Source: Paragorgia papillata (lineage: Eukaryota > Cnidaria > Anthozoa > Scleralcyonacea > Coralliidae). Taken from it: a stretch of DNA of 64,000 bases. Positions 42,748-54,100 of this stretch are shown here, piece after piece. Both the position numbers and the translations under genes were made by a program. The number at the start of each line of letters is the position of its first letter. Position 1 is the first letter of the stretch. The stretch is from positions 506,501 through 570,500 of the forward strand of contig JAWNZC010000229.1 in the NCBI GenBank assembly GCA_035771165.1. Reading direction: 5' to 3'. The notes below the pieces were generated by a model that saw nothing but the letters and a program-made list of their open reading frames with translations, searched no databases and was not told the origin of the DNA.

Positions 42748-43580
42748 CAGAAGAAGAAGAAGCAGAAGAAGCAGAAGAAGAAGCAGAAGAAGAAGCAGAA
42801 GCAGAAGAAGAAGAAGAAGAAGAAGAAGCAGAAGAAGAAGCAGAAGAAGAAGCAGAAGCAGAAGCAGAAGAAGAAGCAGAAGAAGAAGCAGAAGAAGAAG
42901 CAGAAGCAGAAGCAGAAGCAGAAGAAGCAGAAGAAGAAGCAGAAGAAGAAGCAGAAGAAGAAGAAGAAGAAGAAGAAGAAGCAGAAGAAGAAGCAGAAGA
43001 AGAAGCAGAAGAAGAAGCAGAAGAAGAAGAAGAAGCAGAAGAAGCAGAAGAAGCAGAAGAAGCAGAAGAAGCAGAAGAAGCAGAAGAAGCAGAAGAAGCA
43101 GAAGAAGCAGAAGAAGCAGAAGAAGCAGAAGAAGCAGAAGAAGCAGAAGAAGCAGAAGAAGCAGAAGAAGCAGAAGAAGCAGAAGAAGCAGAAGAAGCAG
43201 AAGAAGCAGAAGAAGCAGAAGAAGCAGAAGAAGCAGAAGAAGCAGAAGAAGCAGAAGAAGCAGAAGAAGCAGAAGAAGCAGAAGAAGCAGAAGAAGCAGA
43301 AGAAGCAGAAGAAGCAGAAGAAGCAGAAGAAGAAGAAGAAGAAGAAGAAGAAGAAGAAGAAGAAGAAGAAGAAGAAGAGGAGGGAGGGAGGGAGGGAGGG
43401 AGGAAGAGCGGGAGGGAGGGAGGGCGGGAGGGAGGGAGGGAGGGAGGGAGGGAGGGAGGGAGGGAGGGAGGGAGGGAGGGAGGGAGGGAGGGATGGATGG
43501 ATGGATGGATGGATGGATGGATGGATGGATGGATGGATGGATGGATGGATGGATGGATGGATGGATGGATATATATATAT
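42748..43580. repeat. Compound purine microsatellite (GAA/GCA)n-(GGGA)n-(GGAT)n
   Basis: About 630 bp of GAAGCA/GAA units, then about 110 bp of GGGA, about 80 bp of GGAT and a short TA run. Open frames through it on both strands are repeat artefacts. Confidence 0.97.
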
Positions 43581-44748
43581 AAGAAAAGATCTTCACAAAA
43601 GTTTCGAACAGTTTGGCTTAAAAATCACGGCAGAAGCAAATTTAATTTCAGTAAACTTTTTAGACGTTACTTTCGACCTAAGCAATGGAAAATACAAACC
43701 TTTTCGAAAGCCCAATGACGATCCATTATACATAAACAAGCAATCAAACCACCCACCAAGCATTTTAAGACAGCTACCTACATCAATCAACAAGCGCATT
43801 TCCCTCCTCTCGTCTGACGAGCAGACATTCCATGAAACCGCACCAATTTACCAAGATGCATTAAGGCGCAGCAATTTCAACCATGAGCTAAACTACACAC
43901 AAGAAACACCACAGCAAACACGCAGAAATAGACACCGCAATATCATCTGGTTTAACCCTCCATTTAACAAAAATGTCAAAACAAACATAGGACGCAATTT
44001 TCTTAGCCTTATTGACAAGCACTTTCCAACAGGACACAAGCTTCACAAACTTTTTAACAGAAACACAGTCAAGATTAGCTATAGTTGCATGAACAACGTC
44101 AAGTCCATTATCACGAAACATAATTCACACACAATCAGGAAAAGCAAGCCACGACGCATAGTTACAAGCAGTTGCAATTGCAGGATTAAGGACAATTGCC
44201 CCCTACGTGGGCAATGCATGACAAACAACATAGTATACAAGGCATCTATTTCCATAAGCAACACGAACATCACTAAGCAATACATTGGCATGACAGCAAG
44301 TACATTTAAAGAGCGATATCGTAACCATACTAAATCTTTCCAGAATAAAAAGTATTGAAATGAGACGGAACTTTCGAAATACATTTGGAATCTAAAAGAA
44401 AAAAACCAAAGTTTCGACATAACCTGGTCTATACTAAAACACTCAATTTCCTACACGGGAGGATCAAAAAGATGCAATTTATGTTTGGACGAAAAACTTT
44501 TCATCATGAAGGCAGACAAACAACTCTTACTAAACAAAAGATCAGAAATAGTTTCGACGTGTCGGCACAAAAATAGATTTCGGATCAACAACCTAAACAA
44601 TCAAAGGAATGCGCGCAACGTTTCGACGCCCACACCCACGCCCCAAATGAATCCGCCGGACGTTTCGACGCCCACACCCACGCCCCAACTAACGCATTTA
44701 AGCAGCCCACTAACCGATATTTTTCAGTCGCCTGATGATCCCGTTTAG
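43571..44748 (+). pseudogene. Penelope-like element, 3' part (RT thumb to GIY-YIG endonuclease)
   Basis: One frame runs from the edge of a GGAT microsatellite to TAG 44746-44748, interrupted by a single in-frame TGA at 44356-44358. It begins in the end of the reverse transcriptase ([20 protein letters not shown], then the [12 protein letters not shown] motif). Next come a Cys-rich linker (SCNC...CPLRGQC) and a GIY-YIG domain (YKASIS...[18 protein letters not shown]). A downstream CNLCLDEK motif follows, then a Pro/Thr-rich tail with a short duplicated block. The RT palm and fingers are missing: 5'-truncated at the microsatellite. Confidence 0.82.
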
Positions 44749-44773
44749 GGTGAAACCTCTGGTAGCGAAGACT
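44726..44773 (+). ncRNA. Hammerhead ribozyme (type I) at the 3' end of the PLE
   Basis: Contains all core elements: CTGATGA at 44732-44738, GAAA at 44752-44755, and U16.1-A17 at 44763-44764. Stem I pairs CGC (44729-44731) with GCG (44765-44767), extended by AGT/ACT across a bulge. Stem II is CCC/GGG with loop GTTTA. Stem III is ACC/GGT with loop TCT. Predicted cleavage is between 44764 and 44765. The PLE stop codon lies in the stem II region. Confidence 0.75.
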
Positions 44774-44799
44774 TTAAGGTAAAACTATACTTTATACTT

Positions 44800-44802
<3 letters not shown>

Positions 44803-44834
<32 letters not shown>
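44803..44834. repeat. (TA)n microsatellite between PLE and LINE ends
   Basis: About 32 bp of TA. The PLE 3' end (+) and the LINE 3' end (-) meet here. Confidence 0.8.
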
Positions 44835-44835
<1 letters not shown>

Positions 44836-46545
44836 TAGATACAGTTTTATTTACATACTGTAGTTACATCAGTATAAACTGCTTTACATGCAAACCGTAC
44901 ATTATTTACATCACTTTACAATACATAAATATATATACATAAAATTTTTGTTAATTTTATAATTTATAAAAATTAAGAAAAACACCATTAGTATGTTCAA
45001 GCATTGAAGGTGAGTCCATATATGATCTTACAAGTTTGCTTTTAAAATATTTCAAAGTTGAGGCATTTCGTGAATCTCTATCAAGATCGGTAAAGTGTTT
45101 ATTTAAGAACTCCGAAATTTCATCGGGTTTAGATAACACTGTATTACCAGATCTTGGTCTAATACTTTGGATAGAATATTTTTTGTCTTTGCGTGACATG
45201 ACGTTGTTTATTGTTTTCCATATCAGGGACTTTAAGATGCTAGGACGACGACGGCGGTTAAAACGCAAGATAAGTTTTACAATTTAAAGAAGTCACGGTT
45301 AACTAACTATTATATTTGGTATTTGAAGCTAGTCTGGTGACTTCCAAAACGCCCCAGTATTGCTAAAATGATTGTAGTGTCCGTATTGAAGCAATCTCAA
45401 GCAACAGTTATCATATTTTGGCCGTTGACGTCGTCCTGAAAATGTGAAAATGCTCGAAGTGGCGTTGTATAAAGAACGAGGACGGTGTTGAGATTACTCT
45501 TGGGACTAAAAATTATTCATTGTCTTTGTTTTGCAAAAATAATTATTTTGTTTAGAGGACGTCGTCGTTGAGGTTGACGTCGTAGATCTTAAAGTCCCTA
45601 TCAGCTTACTATTGCCTACATTACCCTCAATTTGTTTTTTATAATACAATTCTTTGGCAGCAGATTTATACTTAACCCAATCTTCTTGGGTTTTAGTTTG
45701 AACTGCCCTCTTTCTTAATCTGTCCCTATTAATGCACTTTTGTCTTACTTCGCGATTTATCCAAGGTGCCTTTTTGGATCGGACTCTCTTGGAACGCAAA
45801 GGGGCAACGACAGATAAGAAAAGATTTTTCCATGTTTTCCACATAAGATTGGGATCATCATACTCATTTATAATATCCCAATTAACCCCTTGTAAGCTCT
45901 TTGTAAAATTGTCTGCATTAAAATTTCGAGTTTTAACCAACTTTTGGTTTAAAATCAGATGGAATTGCCACTTTTCGAGTTGCAAAAATCATAGCGTGGT
46001 AAGAAAACCCTTTGTGACAAACACCAGCATTAATAATTTTGTTAGGTTCATTTGTCAAAATAACACCAATTAATGTTTCAGAGCATTTCAAAATATGTGT
46101 TGGCTCTTTTATTAATTGTGTCAAATTAAATAATGAACATAAATCTATCAATTGTTTTGTGCAAGGTTCGGGTTTTAATGACAAAAGGTCACAATTTAAA
46201 TCTCCTAAAATGATTAGTTCTTTATCCTCTTTATCAATTGCTGCGATAATTTTCTCAAATACGTCAAAAAGCAACCATCTGATTTAGGAGGTCTATAACA
46301 CGCGACAACTACAACTACTTGCTTTTTAATTTCTAAAGCTAATGACTCAATGTCATACATTCAAATCCTTACGAATAGTATAATTTATGGAATTCTTTAT
46401 ATAAATGGCGACACCGCCACCAACTCTGTTCCTGTCTTTTCGTACTAAATCATAACCAATAAGTTTTACTTGAGCATCACTAATACTTGAATCTAGCCTT
46501 CTTTCATTGATTGCTAAAAGGTCTAGTGGTTTGTCAACTAGTAAT
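44835..46545 (-). pseudogene. LINE 5' half (AP endonuclease, no RT), interrupted by a MITE
   Basis: On the - strand: an AP-endonuclease domain (RVGGGVAIYIKN, VVVACYRPPK, ILGDLNCDLL, FNLTQLIKEPTHI) broken by frameshifts near 46300 and 45960. It is followed by the linker region (APWINREVRQKC...). After removal of the MITE at 45226-45598 the frame joins correctly (SKLIWKTINNV) and continues to EFLNKHFTDL. No RT follows. A 3' UTR with ATCT/TA repeats ends near 44805. Confidence 0.75.
45226..45598. mobile_element. MITE inserted in LINE, TATCA target duplication
   Basis: 373 bp with inverted ends GGGACTTTAAGAT; flanked by TATCA at 45221-45225 and 45599-45603. Removing the element plus one TATCA restores the LINE reading frame, which confirms the boundaries. 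Confidence 0.82.
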
Positions 46546-46559
46546 ACTTGAAGCTTTTG

Positions 46560-48400
46560 ATGAATAAACTTTTTAATGAAGCACCATGGGCTATTATATC
46601 GATAGATACGACCAGGTATCTGCTGCGGGTGCGTGTTTTATCACGGTCAGATTGTAAATACACGAGATCGCCGACATTTGTTTTCGGTGTTGTGAACTGA
46701 AATCACGTCTCTTCGCGTTCTTTGATCTTTCGCTGTACGGGTGATTCTGTTGGCGTGGTTTATATTGGTGGGAAATAACATCTCTATCGGATATTGGGAG
46801 TTGATCGTGACTCGCGAGTGTATTGGTTCCTCTGTGTCCATAATTCACGTACTGAAACATCGTTTCTGCGCAAGCGTGAATTAAATCTGGCAATATCAAT
46901 GGCTGAGATTCGTAACAGGACCGCCGTTGGGATTGATATATTTTAATAGAGATTGATTGGTATAATATTGAACTTAATATTGAACTCGATCAATGACGTG
47001 TGCTCCCGGGGGTAGGGAATTTGTCACCTTTTCACAGCCCACGTGGCGGGGAATAAGCACCATAATTTAAAAAAAAATTAAATGCCCGGGTCCTTTCCCG
47101 GGGGGGTATGGTCATGTTTGGAATTGACTCATAGTTATTGAAACGTGCATGTAGTTTGAAAGCTACATATGGTTTACCATTTCTTTCTTATTGAAGGCCG
47201 TCAAGCGTAAACAATTTGTGTTTTAACCTTGTCAAGTGTATAAAATACTGCCATCTTGAAAATATTGAAATCTGTTAGGCGTTCTGGAGCGCTTGAACAG
47301 TGACGTCAGACCTAGGTACCAGTCTCAACATATACGCGCGTGCTTCGGTACTTTGGTGATCAACGGTTCTGGAAACTTGCGTAGTGCAGCACAGGTATGG
47401 CATGTTTCACAGACGCGGTCGATAACTTTTGGCATGTCGAGGGCATAGAAATTGCGTTTCATAACAAGTTGCAGCTGGTGCTTGGATGGGTGATCGAGCT
47501 TGATGTGGAGAGCTGTCACAAGTCCGTCAAGAGAAGAGCGGGGCACGATGATCAAGTTAGTTGATGGTGAGAGAAGATCATTACGTTGAACGACCAATAA
47601 ACCGTCTTTGGCGATGGAGGCAACGTTAAGGTATCTTTTCACGTCTTTGATGTTAGTAAGCTTTTTCGAGGGACGTGTGCCTTGTTTGAGATGTGCGTGT
47701 GTTCGGCGAAGGTCGGGGCACTCTGATTGAATTTGAGCCCAAGCTGATCGGGTTGTGACGAGATAGACCACGCCACCACGGATGTCTTGTACCGATGTGG
47801 AACGAACTAAAAAGTCCTCTGTTAAGGCGATGAAGCAGCAAATTTGACATCTTGGTTCGTTACATTCAGGGGCATTACGACTGGAAAAGTCTGAGGGGAT
47901 ATTGGCGGAGCCAGTTAAGTGTCGCACGTTGACTTGGTAGCGGCTAACCGGCGACAAAAAGGATGTGACGCGAGGGTCCGATCGCTGAGAATTCTCCACG
48001 GCACAGTTTCTCAATAGCTTGAACGCACGGTTTGCTGTCAGTTAGTAAACATACTTGTTGGGTTGACTGGATGATGAATGGACTGCAGCTGCGATACTTG
48101 GAGCTTCAACCTCGCATGGTAGCCATGTCATTTGGTGTTTTCTTAGCTTTGCGCTAAAGAAGCCAGCCAAATGAAGGGTCTTGTGACGGGTAATGTACAA
48201 AGTAGCTCCGATTCCACGTCTGGTGACCGATCCGTCAGTGACAATCCAAAGCTGGTCAGGTGGTTTGTACTGTGGAGCCGACTCTAGAAGACCTTCTGCA
48301 CAACTGGAACCGCATTTTACAAGCTCTCCAAAAGTGCAATCTTCACCTTTCTACTTCGACGAATACCATCATCTGCCCTCGCACCACTGTCCATCACTCA
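46560..48400 (-). pseudogene. Degenerate Ty3/gypsy-type LTR retrotransposon pol (RNase H to integrase)
   Basis: From the microsatellite edge downward on the - strand: an RNase H-like part ([42 protein letters not shown]; about 48260-48100). Next is an integrase H2C2 zinc region (HIKLDHPSKHQLQ...CETCHTC; 47325-48014 frame). After a gap of about 400 bp of unrelated DNA comes an integrase C-terminal-like segment (VGDLVYLQSDRDKTRTRSRYL; about 46560-46910). The DDE core is missing, frames are broken, and no LTRs are seen. Confidence 0.7.
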
Positions 48401-48413
48401 GCCTCGACCAGGA

Positions 48414-49325
48414 GGAGAAGAAGAAGAAGGAGAAGAAGAAGGAGAAGGAGAAGGAGAAGGAGAAGGAGAGGGGAGAAGGAGGAGAAAGAGGAGAAGGAGC
48501 AGAAGGAGGAGGAGAAGGAGGAGAAGGAGGAGGAGAAGGAGGAGAAGGAGGAGAAGAAGGAGGAGAAGGAGGAGGAGAAGGAGGAGAAGGAGGAGGAGGA
48601 GGAGGAGGAGGAGAAGGAGGAGGAGAAGGAGGAGAAGGAGGAGGAGAAGGAGGAGAAGGAGGAGAAGGAGGAGAAGGAGGAGGAGAAGGAGGAGAAGGAG
48701 GAGAAGGAGGAGAAGGAGGAGGAGAAGGAGGAGAAGGAGGAGGAGAAGGAGGAGGAGGAGGAGAAGGAGGAGAAGGAGGAGAAGGAGAAGGAGGAGGAGA
48801 AGGAGGAGGAAGAGGAGGAGGAGGAGGAGAAAGAGGAGAAGGAGGAGGAGAAGGAGGAGAAGGAGGAGGAGAAGGAGGAGAAGGAGGAGAAGAAGGAGGA
48901 GGAGAAGGAGGAGAAGGAGGAGGAGGAGGAGGAGAAGGAGGAGGAGGAGAAGGAGGAGAAGGAGGAGAAGGAGGAGAAGGAGGAGAAGGAGGAGGAGAAG
49001 GAGGAGAAGGAGGAGAAGGAGGAGGAGAAGGAGGAGAAGGAGGAGGAGAAGGAGGAGGAGGAGGAGAAGGAGGAGAAGGAGAAGGAGGAGGAGAAGGAGG
49101 AGGAAGAGGAGGAGGAGGAGAAAGAGGAGAAGGAGGAGAAGGAGGAGAAGGAGGAGAAGGAGGAGAAGGAGGAGAAGGAGAAGAATAAGGAGAAGGAGAA
49201 GAAGAAGAAGGAGAAGAAGAAGAAGAAGGAGAAGAAGAAGGAGAAGGAGAAGGAGAAGGAGAAGGAGAAGGAGGAGAAGAAGAAGAAGAAGAAGAAGAAG
49301 AAGAAGAAGAAGAAGAAGAAGAAGA
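48414..49325. repeat. Purine mini/microsatellite (GGAGAA)n
   Basis: About 910 bp of GGA/GAA permutations with higher-order blocks: the 48770-48840 pattern with GGAAGAGGAGG recurs at 49080-49125. Ends in pure (GAA)n. Open frames are artefacts. Confidence 0.97.
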
Positions 49326-49329
49326 TGAT

Positions 49330-51003
49330 AGTTCGGCATGTTTAGTTTTAACAATATCTTCAGTATGTTCAGTTGTTAATTTTCCTGAATTAGTACAGTC
49401 GTTGTTTGTCTCAATAGACAAGTTGATTGCCTCAACAGATTAGTTGCTTGCCTCAGTGGCCGAATGAGCACAATCGCTTGGTTTAGTTTGAGTTGTGTGA
49501 TATTCACTACACAGATAACATCTGTGAGAATCTGTGGTATCTGTGAGATAACTGTCACAAGTTATGGAGTCACAGTTATCCTAAAACCGATAACAAAAAA
49601 AATCAGGGGAAAGATATAGTAGTAAGCAAAAAAGTGTTATAATCATGGAAGAGGTTTGGGTTAGGGGTGGGGTTACGATTAGAATTTGTATTTGGGTTTA
49701 CGGATTAATAGTCGATTCTCCACGTGCCCTACTTTTGCTCCTGGGGACGAGGTTGGAATTATTCCAATTATGTGTTACAAGTAGCAGGAATTTGTTGCTC
49801 GTGTGTAGTAAATTATTTATATACTTGACTCCTGATAGAAGTTTATGAAATCGTGCTTCATTCCTTGTGTACTATCTTAAATAAGACGTTTCCAATTGGT
49901 TATATTGGAATGTCGTGAAGCAGTGAAGCATAATGTGCATCACTTGACAAAAGTCACTTTAATAATATTACAAATATTAGAAGTTCGTAAAGTTTTAATA
50001 TAAGTCGTGTTATTTCCAGTCTAGAGTAATTATAATTCACAGCTGGATCAACTATTTCAGTAGTGTTCTTGCCTGATAGTTATGAGCAATGTAAGGAGGA
50101 GTCCATTGGGATTGTTCATTAGCTTCAATACTCGTGTTCCTTGCATGTCACTGGTGTCCAAGAGATGTTTCTTTTCAGAGAAAACCATATTTCAAAGTTA
50201 AACCAAACATGGCCTGGTTAAAATCATTGCCGAGAAAGTAGTTCCGTTGTAAAAAGTTCGGCGAACATGTTCAGCGTGTTTAGGTGGGAGAAAGACAGAG
50301 GGATAAAAGATCTACAAAAAGTAATATAAAAAATAATGCATGTACGATGTCAAACATGCACATCTAGTAACAAAAAAAAAGCCCACAACAACCAACCAAA
50401 ATATATAACCAAATAAAAACATTGAAACCACAAGAACGAAAAAAACCCAACTTTCTAATCTTTGTGTGCCAACACACCATACAGCCAGCAAACCAAGCAA
50501 GAACAGATACTTTATACAGTGTTTGCTTCGGTGCACCAAACACATGGCACAAGGGAAGTATTGTATTGCTGCGTTAAACTTTATAAAATTGAAACTGAAA
50601 GGCAACAGTTGCTATAGCAAAATGTTGTGCTTTATAGTACACGTCTATTACAACAACAGCAATAGAGACTAAACAAAAAGCATTTACAACTAGAAACTTT
50701 GTAGTTATAAACCATAAGGTACAGGCCATCTCACACCGTGCGACAACCATATGACAAACTTGAACCATCTGGTACCATTTGTAGTGTCCGTACCATTTGA
50801 CAATTCATGGCCTACAGACATTGTGACACCGTTCAACAACCATCTGACAAACCTGAACCATTTCACGCAATCTGAACCTTCTGACAACAAACGCAAAAAC
50901 AATTTTTCATAGTTTTCCGCAAAAAGCAAAAATAAAAAAAAAGTCTCCTTAGGACTGGAATCTTTGGTAATTGTTAAAACTTGGTATACCTGCAGAAAAA
51001 TTG
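49330..51003. other. Intergenic stretch downstream of ACADVL
   Basis: Imperfect short repeats at 49350-49560 (TCAATAGACAAG, TAACATCTGTGAG words) and 50750-50880 (CATTTGACAA/CATCTGACAA words). Otherwise nothing recognised. Includes the ACADVL 3' UTR of unknown length. Confidence 0.5.
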
Positions 51004-51141
51004 TTACATTCCCAGCGGATGCTCCTGAACTGTTCCACCACGATCCCAAACAGCTTGAGCAATGGAAGACATTCTTTCATCGTTTGTTAGGTCACTTGCG
51101 TTGTTTAAAGTTCGAAGATTTCTGCTAATCCTTCGTGAAGC
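51004..51141 (-). CDS. ACADVL: ACADVL terminal exon
   Basis: 138 nt after acceptor TATATTTAG, ending HPLGM-TAA. Supplies the C-terminal helix and the usual NPLG/HPLG-type end. Confidence 0.9.
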   Translation of the reverse strand, partial: ASRRISRNLRTLNNASDLTNDERMSSIAQAVWDRGGTVQEHPLGM

Positions 51142-54100
51142 CTAAATATAAAAACAATTATCAGATTAAATGAAAAAAAATTGAAGAAGCGCGGCCAGGA
51201 TTATACATAATGAGTAAAATAGACGTTATCTGACCAAAATATTTGTTTATTAACGAGCTTTCGGCTGCCAGACTGCAGCCTTCAACAGGAAGGTAGTAAT
51301 GAAATATAAAACCACAAATTAAGATATTTAACTATAATATACAATGTAAACAGTAATATGATATAAATTAAAAGAGAAGCGAAAATAATAACAACATGAA
51401 GTTAGTTTTTAAGTATAATAGAGTATTGTTCTGGTAACGGCTTAGAGTTGTTGTCAGCTTGTGTGGTTAATGCAGTGTGCCATGATTCTAAAGTTTTTCT
51501 TGTGCGATAACTCCCTCTGTCGATTACTTGACCTTCATCAAAGTTGATCCTGTGGTCATTAATAGCCCAGGCATGGCATGATGAAGGTCAAGTAATCGAC
51601 AGAGGGAGTTATCGCACAAGAAAAACTTTAGAATCATGGCACACTGCATTAATCACACAAGCTGACAACAACTCTAAGCCGTTACCAGAACAATACTCTA
51701 TTATACTTAAAAACTAATTTCATGTTATTATTATTTTCGCTTCTCTTTTAATTTAATTTATATCATATTACTGTTGACATTGTATATTATAGTTAAATAT
51801 CTTAATTTGTGGTTTTATATTTCATTACTACCGTCCTGTTGAAGGCTGCAGTCTGGCAACCGAACGCTCGTTAATAAACAAATATTTTGGTCAGATAACG
51901 TCTATTTTACTCATTAATTATCAGATTATCTTAATTTGTGGTTTTATATTTCATTACTACCTTCCTGTTGAAGGCTGTCTGGCAGCCGAAAGCTCGTTAA
52001 TAAACAAATATTTTGGTCAGATAACGTCTATTTCACTCCTTTATTATCAGATTATTTTTAAAGTTGTATAATATAATCACGCCATTTTTCATTCATAATT
52101 ATAGGACAATAGAAACTATTTTCATATCCGAGCTAGCATATCTGTCTCTTCTCAAAACATGCACTACGACATTAATATCATCATATACTTACACATAGCA
52201 TAGTATGTCATATTACATTACGTTCAAATCATCTGAGTCCCAGTAGCTCAATGTTTGAGTCTCCCGGCGATCAGAAGGTTGTGGGTTCGAGTCCCGCTTG
52301 GAAACTCAGAATTTTTTGTAAAATAACTCGAAGAACAATTGAAGAAGTTGTCATTAATTGTGATAGAAATATAAATTATTACAGCCATCATGATGCCACA
52401 CGCGCATATATTTTAAAACAATTCAATAGGATATATCTTTAAATTGCACGATTAGTTTCGCGTTTACCTCGTCACAGAAAAACTTTGTCATTGTAGCTTC
52501 GTGTTGGGCAGTTGGTACGTTTGTCGAAAGCGATCTTGATGCTCTAAAATGTTCATCAAAAACAAATATTTGACTTAAAACAGCCTCGTGCGCAGGCATT
52601 GCAAAGCCGCACTGTGGAGCGCGCAACAGGATACTTCGGTTGGAGCATGAACACGACATGTCTGTCAATTGTTTCACACAATGTTTTTAAAGTGTCACTA
52701 TGATGAAAAAATCGTCAGTCTTTTTTTTTATCTTATCATAAAGTACATCTAAAACGAGGGTGAACGGCGTTTGTTGTTTGTCAATATCTCATCTCGTTCA
52801 ATGATGACGTCATTTACTCCAAACGAGCGAAATGAAAATCGTAAAATAAGGAATATCTGTGGAAATAAACAATAGAACGTGCTTAAACTTTGTATGCTTA
52901 TAGTATCCGATAAAATACACTTCTCTGCGGAACTTTTGTGATTGCCATGGTACACGCATGCTCTCAGGTTACTCTAAATTGCCTCATTGTTTAAAAATAG
53001 AAAGATTTAAACGTTTGAATTACAATGCCTGCATAAGCCCTTTCTTCACTTTTATTCGCTGCAGTAAACGCTACTTGATTGCTGATAAATAAGCAAATTT
53101 AATTTTATCATTGGAGGGGGCCAGGAACCAGCAGTTTCCAAGAAAACAACTAAAGTTCCACAGTGAAACGTATTTTATTTAATACTACAAGCATGCAATT
53201 ATTTATGCAAACTATTGAGCACTTTCTATTGTTTATTTCTAGAGATATTCCTAATTTTACGATTTTCATTTCGCTCGTTTGGAGAAAATGACGTCATCAG
53301 TCATCTAATTTGCATATTTCAAAAACGTGAATATCTCTTGAACGAGATGAGATATTTACAAACCACAAACGCCGTTCATCCTCATTTTAAATGTACTTTA
53401 TGATAAGATCAAAAAAATAGGCACGCGCTAGCGTGCATGTGTCTACTGCATATATCATCATGACATCATTATATCAACAAATCTTTTCATGAAATGACGA
53501 TTATACTAATCCTTTCCCAACCAAAGAAATTAATGAACAATAAAAGTAACCCTAATCCGAACCTTAACCCGAAAAGCAGAAAAAATAAATGACAAAATGG
53601 TGCCATGTCAGTTTGACAGATGGAAACTAGTATTTACCATAGTGGAACATAGTCATCATAGCTAGAATCTTTGGGTCACATCTTCGGAACCAATGCCCTG
53701 AAAATTCCTGATTCGAGAACACTTCTGAATACTTCGGTAATAGCCGTTTGCTGTCTTTTACTGTATTCGTGATATAAATGTTTTTCACAAAAATACTTTT
53801 TACCGGTGAGTATTTTTAGGATTTTTAGGTTTAGTTTTTCTAAGTTAACCCTTTGTTGCATGACCCCTTTATCCTCGATGGATTTTGATGCCATTTGGTA
53901 TTTGTTTGGGGTCCAATCGGAGGAAAAACAGTCAAATTTTGCTAACTTCTACTAACTAGGGTGGGGCCTGGTTACAATTATGACCCCCATGCATGCCCAG
54001 AACACCAGTGGCCAAAAATAGAGGCGAATTGAATAAATGGTTTATTTGCCAAAACCAAACTATTTACAAAATAAAGAAAAATACAAGTTGGTGAGGAGAC

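Noticed and set aside
42689..43582. Long open frames on both strands (Arg/Ser-, Lys/Gln- and Leu-rich)
   Set aside because: They exist only because the trinucleotide microsatellite has no stops; no protein signature, except that one + frame runs on into the real PLE sequence after 43571.
48193..49421. Glu/Gly-, Pro/Ser- and Leu-rich frames of about 320-360 codons
   Set aside because: Repeat artefacts of the GGA/GAA array.
51830..51872. Third hammerhead ribozyme family (CTGTTGAA...GCAGCCGAAAGC)
   Set aside because: The core A6 is replaced (CTGTTGA) and I could not pair stems I and III, so it is described only as a terminal hairpin.
52226..52318. Functional tRNA gene
   Set aside because: Good A and B boxes, but weak acceptor and anticodon stems; kept as tRNA-like.
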